From Secundilactobacillus silagincola (GTDB lineage: Bacteria > Bacillota > Bacilli > Lactobacillales > Lactobacillaceae): 64,000 nt of DNA. Every line of letters starts with the position of its first letter. The stretch's first letter is position 1. The translations under genes and the position numbers were made by a program. The stretch lies in contig NZ_BCMJ01000005.1 in NCBI RefSeq assembly GCF_002583405.1, positions 1 to 64,000 of the forward strand, read 5' to 3'. The notes under the pieces are model-generated. The model saw only the letters and a list, made by a program, of their open reading frames with translations. It ran no database searches and was not told the DNA's origin. This document shows, one piece after another, positions 58,912-64,000 of this stretch.

Positions 58912-59688
58912 CTATTTCGTTAATCCGCCAAAGCGACGTTTACGGTGCTGATACTCATAAACTGCTTGAGTCAATAATTCGGCTGTAAATTCAGGCCAGT
59001 GCGGTGCCATAAAGACAAATTCCGAGTAGGCAATCTGCCACAATAAAAAGTTCGAAATCCGTTCTTCACCCGAGGTTCTGATAACCACGTCAGGGTCTTG
59101 ATACTGACCTAATGAGGCTGTCATCAAATGTTCACTGATCATTTCCGGTGAAATATCTTCCGGCTTCAGTTCACCCTGTTGAACCGATTGTGCAATTTCT
59201 TGCACAGCGGTAGTGATTTCAGCACGACTACCATAGTTCAAAGCAAAGTTTAACACCATGCCATCACAATCCTTAGTGTCCTCGATGGCATCGGCAACAG
59301 CCTTTTGCGTCTTCTGTGGTAATTGATCCGTGTATCCCATGACGTTGACCCGCACATTGTTACTAATCAATTCTGGCACAAACGTGTCAAAAAAGTCCAC
59401 AGGCAATTTCATCAGATAATTGACTTCGTCAGTGGGCCGTTTCCAATTTTCAGTTGAAAAGGCGTAAAGCGTTAGCACTTTAATCCCCAGATCACTAGCA
59501 GCTTTAGTGATAGTCTTCACCGTGTTCATACCCTGTTTATGGCCGGCAATCCGTGGTAAATGACGTTTCTGCGCCCATCTGCCATTACCATCCATGATGA
59601 TGGCAACATGTGCCGGAATATTATTAGGATCCAGTTCTATTTTTTCAGGCATCTCTGACTGATTATTATTATTGAGCCAAGAAAACAA
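58912..59688 (-). CDS. uppS: undecaprenyl diphosphate synthase
   Basis: UppS elongates farnesyl diphosphate with cis-isoprene units to the C55 carrier of wall polymers. [10 protein letters not shown] places the catalytic Asp33. [24 protein letters not shown] and [20 protein letters not shown] are further marks. Length is 258 with an Asn-rich N-terminal extension. The TTG start has GGAGGTG upstream. Confidence 0.97.
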   Translation of the reverse strand: MFSWLNNNNQSEMPEKIELDPNNIPAHVAIIMDGNGRWAQKRHLPRIAGHKQGMNTVKTITKAASDLGIKVLTLYAFSTENWKRPTDEVNYLMKLPVDFFDTFVPELISNNVRVNVMGYTDQLPQKTQKAVADAIEDTKDCDGMVLNFALNYGSRAEITTAVQEIAQSVQQGELKPEDISPEMISEHLMTASLGQYQDPDVVIRTSGEERISNFLLWQIAYSEFVFMAPHWPEFTAELLTQAVYEYQHRKRRFGGLTK

Positions 59689-59728
59689 AGTGGCACCTCC
59701 AAATTAGCTTTCAAACCATAATCATACC

Positions 59729-59760
59729 AAAAAACAGAGTTGTCGACTATCCCAACTCTG
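59729..59760 (-). terminator. terminator between the unknown gene and uppS
   Basis: The stem CAGAGTTG/CAACTCTG with a 10-base loop is followed on the minus strand by six T. It ends the pyrH-frr unit. Confidence 0.75.
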
Positions 59761-59793
59761 CTTAAAGCGATTATTTAACAGAATCTAAATAAG

Positions 59794-60204
59794 CTACTGA
59801 AGTAAACGCCATTCACCACGATTAGCGTCAGATAACGTATTAAAATACTGAAGTAAATTGTTAGCATCATCTGGGCTTACTTCACCAAGCATGTTTAATC
59901 CTTCACCCGTTGGAATGGGTTCACTCAAATCAGTGATCTCAGACTCATTTTCAATGGTTGCCTTTGAGAACGCAACAATCCAATCTTCTTCGATCAACTG
60001 AGTGATTACGAAGAATAAATTAAAATCATCATTTACAAAGGCTGGTTGCGCATAAACGCCCTCATCAATTTGAGTTAACTCGTTACCGTTATAATTGAGA
60101 ACCGCTAAGTTTTCCTCGGTAACTGCATCATTCAGTTTGAAAACCATTTTGGCAAATTGTGGTGTGCCAGGCGTGATTTCAACTGTTTCGTCGTCATTTG
60201 CCAT
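59794..60204 (-). CDS. acidic protein of unknown function downstream of frr
   Basis: A 136-residue, strongly acidic protein I do not recognise. It opens MANDDETVEITPGTPQFAKM, and the middle (FVNDDFNLFFVITQLIEEDWIVAFSKA) is hydrophobic-aromatic without being a membrane helix. It ends FNTLSDANRGEWRLLQ. I use the ATG at 60204, with AAAGGAAA upstream. It lies 27 bases after frr on the same strand and before a terminator, so it is made with ribosome recycling factor. Confidence 0.75.
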   Translation of the reverse strand: MANDDETVEITPGTPQFAKMVFKLNDAVTEENLAVLNYNGNELTQIDEGVYAQPAFVNDDFNLFFVITQLIEEDWIVAFSKATIENESEITDLSEPIPTGEGLNMLGEVSPDDANNLLQYFNTLSDANRGEWRLLQ

Positions 60205-60231
60205 GTTTAATTTCCTTTCGTTCAAGCAAGT

Positions 60232-60789
60232 CTAGCCAGAAATAATTTCTTGTTCTTTATCTTCCGTCAACTTATCGATTTGTTTAACGGCTTCGTCAGT
60301 CACTTTTTGAACTTGTTTTTCAAGATCATGAACATCGTCATCAGTGAAATCACCGTTCTTATGTCCCTTCTTCAAAACATCCATTGCTTCGCGACGAACG
60401 TTACGAACAGCAACTTTCCCTTGTTCAGCAACTGCCTTAACCTGTTTAGCCAGTTCCTTACGACGTTCTTCAGTTAATTGAGGGACGACTAACCGTAGTG
60501 CCGAACCATCATTAGCTGGCGTAATGCCTAAATCTGATTCCAAAATACCCTTTTCAACGTCTTCTAGTGAAGACTTATCAAAAGGTGTTACCAAAATCAC
60601 CCGTGGTTCTGGAACGGTGATTGCAGCCACTTGATTAATAGGTGTTTCAACACCGTAATACTGAACGGTTACCCGGCTTAATAAACTTGCGTTAGCCCGA
60701 CCAGCACGGATTGTACCAAATTCACGGCTTAAGACATCTTCAGCCTTTTTCATCTTATCTCTTGCTTCATCAATAATTGGGTTTGCCAA
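60232..60789 (-). CDS. frr: ribosome recycling factor
   Basis: RRF splits post-termination ribosomes with EF-G. The 185-residue protein has the three-helix bundle and the hinge: [35 protein letters not shown]-type region and [18 protein letters not shown]. The TTG start has GGGGGAAA upstream. It begins two bases after the pyrH stop. Confidence 0.97.
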   Translation of the reverse strand: MANPIIDEARDKMKKAEDVLSREFGTIRAGRANASLLSRVTVQYYGVETPINQVAAITVPEPRVILVTPFDKSSLEDVEKGILESDLGITPANDGSALRLVVPQLTEERRKELAKQVKAVAEQGKVAVRNVRREAMDVLKKGHKNGDFTDDDVHDLEKQVQKVTDEAVKQIDKLTEDKEQEIISG

Positions 60790-60791
60790 TA

Positions 60792-61514
60792 TTATTTCCC
60801 CCTTACCGTTGTTCCGATGTTTTCACCAAGAACAACCTTCTTAATGTTTCCTGGATGATTCAAGTTGAACACTACCAACGGAATATCGTTATCCATTGAC
60901 AATGTGCTAGCAGTTGAATCCATCACATGAAGACCCTTATTAATAATATCCATGTGGGTCAAATGATCAAATTTAACGGCGTTCTGATCGATATTAGGAT
61001 CAGCGGAGTAAACGCCATCCACACCATTTTTGGCCATTAAAATGGCATCAGCGTTAATTTCAGCTGCCCGTAAAGCAGCAGTAGTATCAGTTGAGAAATA
61101 TGGGCTGCCAGTCCCACCGGCAAAAATAACAACGCGGTCTTTCTCTAAATGACGAATTGCTTTTCGCCGAATATAAGGCTCTGCAATAGCGCGCATTTCA
61201 ATAGAAGTTTGAACCCGTGTAGGCACGCCGATATCTTCAAGGTTATCTTGAAGCGCAAGACCGTTCATAATGGTTGCAAGCATTCCGATATAATCGGCTT
61301 GTGCCCGTTCCATGCCCATCTGAGCACCTGATTCGCCTCGCCACATGTTACCGCCACCAACGACGATCCCAATCTGAAGACCCAAATCAAATACTTCCTT
61401 AACTTCCTTTGCCACTGTCTTGATAACTGGTGGGTGGATACCAAATCCTTGATCGCCAGCTAAGGCTTCACCGCTCAGCTTCAAAACGATACGCTTATAC
61501 TTTAAATCCGTCAT
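60792..61514 (-). CDS. pyrH: UMP kinase
   Basis: PyrH phosphorylates UMP to UDP and belongs to the amino acid kinase family. [46 protein letters not shown] and [13 protein letters not shown] are all present. I use the second of two adjacent ATG codons, six bases after AGGAGG, giving 240 residues. A terminator separates it from tsf upstream. Confidence 0.97.
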   Translation of the reverse strand: MTDLKYKRIVLKLSGEALAGDQGFGIHPPVIKTVAKEVKEVFDLGLQIGIVVGGGNMWRGESGAQMGMERAQADYIGMLATIMNGLALQDNLEDIGVPTRVQTSIEMRAIAEPYIRRKAIRHLEKDRVVIFAGGTGSPYFSTDTTAALRAAEINADAILMAKNGVDGVYSADPNIDQNAVKFDHLTHMDIINKGLHVMDSTASTLSMDNDIPLVVFNLNHPGNIKKVVLGENIGTTVRGK

Positions 61515-61595
61515 CATGAGCCTCCTATTAGTTTCCTGTTGTAATTCTATCATAATCCGGTATCGACCAACAGTCGTATCGCGGTTTAATTCTAT

Positions 61596-61632
61596 AAAAA
61601 AAGGGGGTACGCTACACGTACACCCCTTTTTT
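61596..61632. terminator. terminator after tsf
   Basis: AAAAAAAGGGGGTACG-type and complementary arms with a short loop lie ten bases after the tsf stop, with T runs in both directions. Confidence 0.88.
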
Positions 61633-61641
61633 AAAGTCAGT

Positions 61642-62523
61642 TTAGCCGTTAATTTGACTATTTACTTCATCTTCAAAGTTCTTGGTTTCAACTTCGATAC
61701 CTTCACCAACTTCATAACGAACAAAGCTCTTCAGCTTGCCGCCCTTTGAAGCAACGTATTGGCTAACAGTTTGGTCAGAATCCATGACAAATTCTTGATC
61801 AGCAAGACTGATTTCAGACAAGAATTTACGTAAACGACCTTCAACCATCTTTTCAACGATCTTTTCAGGTTTGCCTTCGTTCAAAGCTTCCTTCTTCAAT
61901 ACTTCACGTTCGTGATCCAAACGATCTGCAGGGATCTCTTCACGAGAAGTAAACTCTGGGTTAACGGCTGCAACGTGCATTGCAACGTTCTTAGCAACAC
62001 TAGCATCAGCGCCTTCAAGGACAACTAAGGCACCAATTTGGCCACCGTTATGCAGGTAAGCACCAAAGACTTCATTGTCGCTCTTTTCAACAACTTGGAA
62101 GCGACGAAGCGTCGTATGTTCTGAAGTGACCTGAGTTTGTTCAATAATCATTTCTTTAATGGTTTGACCATCATCGTTCTTCAAAGCTAAAGCAGCATCC
62201 ATATCAGCTGGCTTGTTAGCAGCAATCAAATCGGTGATTGTCTTAACCAAGTTCTTGAACCGGTCATTAGAAGCAACGAAATCAGTTTCAGAGTTAACTT
62301 CAACGATTGCAGCGACATTGCCATTTTCAGAAATGTGAGCTAAACCGTTAGCAGCAACATTGCTACTCTTCTTTTCAGCCTTAGCAATTCCTTTTTCACG
62401 CAAGAAATCAATCGCCTTGTCCATGTCGCCTTCAGTAGCAACAAGGGCCTTCTTTGCGTCCATCATACCAACGCTTGTCTTATCACGAAGTTCTTTAACC
62501 ATTTTTGCAGTAACGTTTGCCAT
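61642..62523 (-). CDS. tsf: elongation factor Ts
   Basis: EF-Ts is the GDP/GTP exchange factor of EF-Tu. It has 293 residues. The N-terminal UBA-like domain has [20 protein letters not shown], and the signature [13 protein letters not shown] is near 75-87. The C-terminal dimerisation and core regions follow. AGGAGG precedes the ATG. It is downstream of rpsB, with a 146-base spacer holding a hairpin. Confidence 0.98.
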   Translation of the reverse strand: MANVTAKMVKELRDKTSVGMMDAKKALVATEGDMDKAIDFLREKGIAKAEKKSSNVAANGLAHISENGNVAAIVEVNSETDFVASNDRFKNLVKTITDLIAANKPADMDAALALKNDDGQTIKEMIIEQTQVTSEHTTLRRFQVVEKSDNEVFGAYLHNGGQIGALVVLEGADASVAKNVAMHVAAVNPEFTSREEIPADRLDHEREVLKKEALNEGKPEKIVEKMVEGRLRKFLSEISLADQEFVMDSDQTVSQYVASKGGKLKSFVRYEVGEGIEVETKNFEDEVNSQING

Positions 62524-62576
62524 TTTATGGCCTCCTTAATATTAGTTACAAATAAGTCGCATAACACCAACACAAA

Positions 62577-62629
62577 AGGCTGGCCCGAAAATAATCAGGC
62601 CTCGCGGGTCCACATTTTCAAGCCAGCCT
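62577..62629 (-). terminator. rpsB-tsf intergenic hairpin
   Basis: A 16-bp stem (AGGCTGGC...GCCAGCCT continued by GAAAAT/ATTTTC) has a large loop, followed on the minus strand by TTTTG. It is likely a leaky terminator that sets the rpsB to tsf ratio. Confidence 0.65.
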
Positions 62630-62669
62630 AAGCACTGATGGTCTTTTAACAAATGTTAAATGTTGTAAA

Positions 62670-63428
62670 CTATTCAGCAGCGTTTTCTGAAGCGTCCTTG
62701 CTGTCAGCATCTTTAGCTTCTGCTTTAGCAGCTTCGGCTTCGTCTTCACCTTGACGGCCTTCGATAACAGCATCGGCCATCTTGCTTGTGATCAAGCGAA
62801 CGGCACGAATAGCATCATCGTTAGAAGGAATGATTACGTCAATGTCATCAGGGTCGGTGTTAGTATCAACCATAGCGACGATTGGAATATTCAGCTTTTG
62901 AGCTTCCTTAACGGCAATTTGTTCCTTACGAGGATCAACAACAAACATCACGTCAGGCAACTTAGGCATATCTTCGATACCGCCTAAGAAACGTTCCAAC
63001 TTATCAGTTTGCTTCTTCAGTAAAGAAACTTCCTTCTTTGGCAGACGATCAAAAGTACCATCTTCAGCCATCTTCTTAAGATCCTTCAAACGCTTGATAC
63101 GAGTTTGAATGGTGTTCCAGTTGGTTAAAGTTCCACCCAACCAACGGTGGTTAACGTAGAATTGACCAGCGCGGGTAGCTTCTTCTTCAATAGAATCTTG
63201 GGCTTGTTTCTTAGTACCAACGAAAAGCACTACAGCACCCTTAGATGCTTCATCCTTAACGAAGTTGTAGGCGGTGTCGATTAACTTAACCGTCTTTTGT
63301 AAGTCAATAATGTAGATCCCGTTACGTTCAGTGAAGATATAATCCTTCATCTTAGGGTTCCAACGACGAGTTTGGTGACCGAAGTGGACACCTGCTTCAA
63401 GTAATTGTTTCATTGTAATAACAGCCAT
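62670..63428 (-). CDS. rpsB: 30S ribosomal protein uS2
   Basis: With the ATG at 63428 (GGAGG seven bases upstream) the protein has 252 residues. It begins [27 protein letters not shown], a perfect uS2 start. [23 protein letters not shown] and [23 protein letters not shown] follow, and an acidic Ala/Glu/Asp tail closes it. The longer upstream frame lies in the leader and is not used. Monocistronic or with tsf by read-through. Confidence 0.98.
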   Translation of the reverse strand: MAVITMKQLLEAGVHFGHQTRRWNPKMKDYIFTERNGIYIIDLQKTVKLIDTAYNFVKDEASKGAVVLFVGTKKQAQDSIEEEATRAGQFYVNHRWLGGTLTNWNTIQTRIKRLKDLKKMAEDGTFDRLPKKEVSLLKKQTDKLERFLGGIEDMPKLPDVMFVVDPRKEQIAVKEAQKLNIPIVAMVDTNTDPDDIDVIIPSNDDAIRAVRLITSKMADAVIEGRQGEDEAEAAKAEAKDADSKDASENAAE

Positions 63429-63544
63429 GAAATAGCCTCCATCAAAGTTTTTTTCCTCCCCTGAGGTCATCTATACTAAGAACTCTCGCGAGCACTACTT
63501 AATATATTACTCAGAGTGTGAATTGTGGCAATCAGCCGAAAACT

Positions 63545-63573
63545 AGTATACCCGTTTTGGGTGTTCATAGCAA
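63545..63573 (-). promoter_or_regulatory. promoter of rpsB
   Basis: TTGCTA (63568-63573), a 17-base spacer and TATACT (63545-63550) on the minus strand. It leaves a leader of about 110 bases before rpsB. Confidence 0.7.
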
Positions 63574-63663
63574 CCCTTAGCCGTCCAAAAGTAAAAAAAA
63601 TTTGAAATAAATGTTACATTCATGTTACACTACACTTCGCAGAACTTCGAGGAGGAACCGATT

Positions 63664-64000
63664 ATGCTCAAAGCTATCGTTTTTGATCTTGACGATACAC
63701 TTTATGATCAACAACGACCGTTTCAGCAGGCGTTAGCTTCAGTCTGGAACGACCCCGCGGTTTCCGGTCACGTGTTAACCGACCTTTTCAAGGCCTTTAA
63801 GCACATGAATGATCGAGTCGCAAAATTAGAAACATTAACTATGAACCATGTTTTTAACCGCCTTAATGACGTGCTAACGCAACATGATTTACCAACGTTG
63901 ACGAATTCGGTATGGCTGGCTTTTTGCGACCGTTACCGAACAGAAGCAAAAAAAATCACCCTGTTTTCAGATATTCAAGCACAACTGCCGCTCCTAAATA
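63664..64000 (+). CDS. HAD-superfamily hydrolase, 5' part only
   Basis: The first 112 residues of a HAD phosphatase: MLKAIVFDLDDTLYD carries motif I with the nucleophile Asp8 and Asp10, followed by the helical cap. The window ends before motifs II-IV. GAGGAGG lies just upstream of the ATG. A possible promoter is TTGAAA / 18 bases / TACACT near 63602. The gene is divergent from rpsB. Confidence 0.85.
   Translation, partial: MLKAIVFDLDDTLYDQQRPFQQALASVWNDPAVSGHVLTDLFKAFKHMNDRVAKLETLTMNHVFNRLNDVLTQHDLPTLTNSVWLAFCDRYRTEAKKITLFSDIQAQLPLLN

Overview
The window comes from a low-to-mid GC Gram-positive bacterium, almost certainly a member of the Lactobacillaceae. The evidence is the Firmicutes-type gene set (PolC, HrcA/CIRCE, T-box leaders, PpsR, RseP next to ProS and PolC, TagB/TagF/TagG wall teichoic acid genes), strong AGGAGG ribosome sites with frequent TTG/GTG starts, and a gene order typical of lactobacilli. 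The genus cannot be fixed from the sequence alone. It is ordinary chromosome with a few accessory inserts. I see no rRNA, tRNA, intact insertion sequence, prophage or CRISPR array.

Layout. 1-305: broken 3' end of a short-chain dehydrogenase gene and a terminator. 306-3874 (-): phoH-ybeY-dgkA-era-recO. 4083-8769: an accessory thiamine region with a flavodoxin-like gene, thiE (-), and a TPP-riboswitch operon thiS-thiF-thiG plus an M20-type amidohydrolase. 8851-10609: yqeY, rpsU (-) and ppsR (+). 10842-15002 (-): wall teichoic acid genes tagB-tagG-tagF, with nfo at the end. 15292-16814 (-): YitT-family protein and msrA. 16920-20232 (+): a T-box-controlled operon of two isocitrate lyase/PEP mutase superfamily proteins and an MFS transporter. 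20304-23690 (-): hisS-aspS with its own T-box. 23770-25473 (+): cell-wall amidase and a fructosamine-kinase-like gene. 25467-31425 (-): HAD phosphatase, dtd, rel, a small membrane protein, rsmE, prmA and an unknown gene. 31715-35794: corA, degV, a small ORF, a thioredoxin (-) and an anchored nuclease.

36055-63428 (-) is a long housekeeping block. In transcription order it runs rpsB-tsf, pyrH-frr, an unknown gene, uppS-cdsA-rseP-proS-polC, rimP-nusA-ylxR-ylxQ-infB-rbfA, truB-ribF, hrcA-grpE-dnaK, dnaJ and lepA. A divergent, truncated HAD hydrolase closes the window.

The most interesting points are these. (1) A T-box operon, apparently reading a serine codon, drives a lyase, a catalytically degenerate paralogue of it and a transporter. 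(2) An intergenic hairpin element has conserved ends and a variable terminator core, in three to four copies at gene ends. (3) The thiS ribosome site lies inside a terminator-like hairpin, and ThiS carries an extra C-terminal Arg after its Gly tail. (4) The hisS-aspS T-box contains overlapping Asp and His codons. (5) A terminator-like hairpin sits between the promoter and first gene of the nusA operon. (6) Two CIRCE-like operators flank the hrcA promoter.
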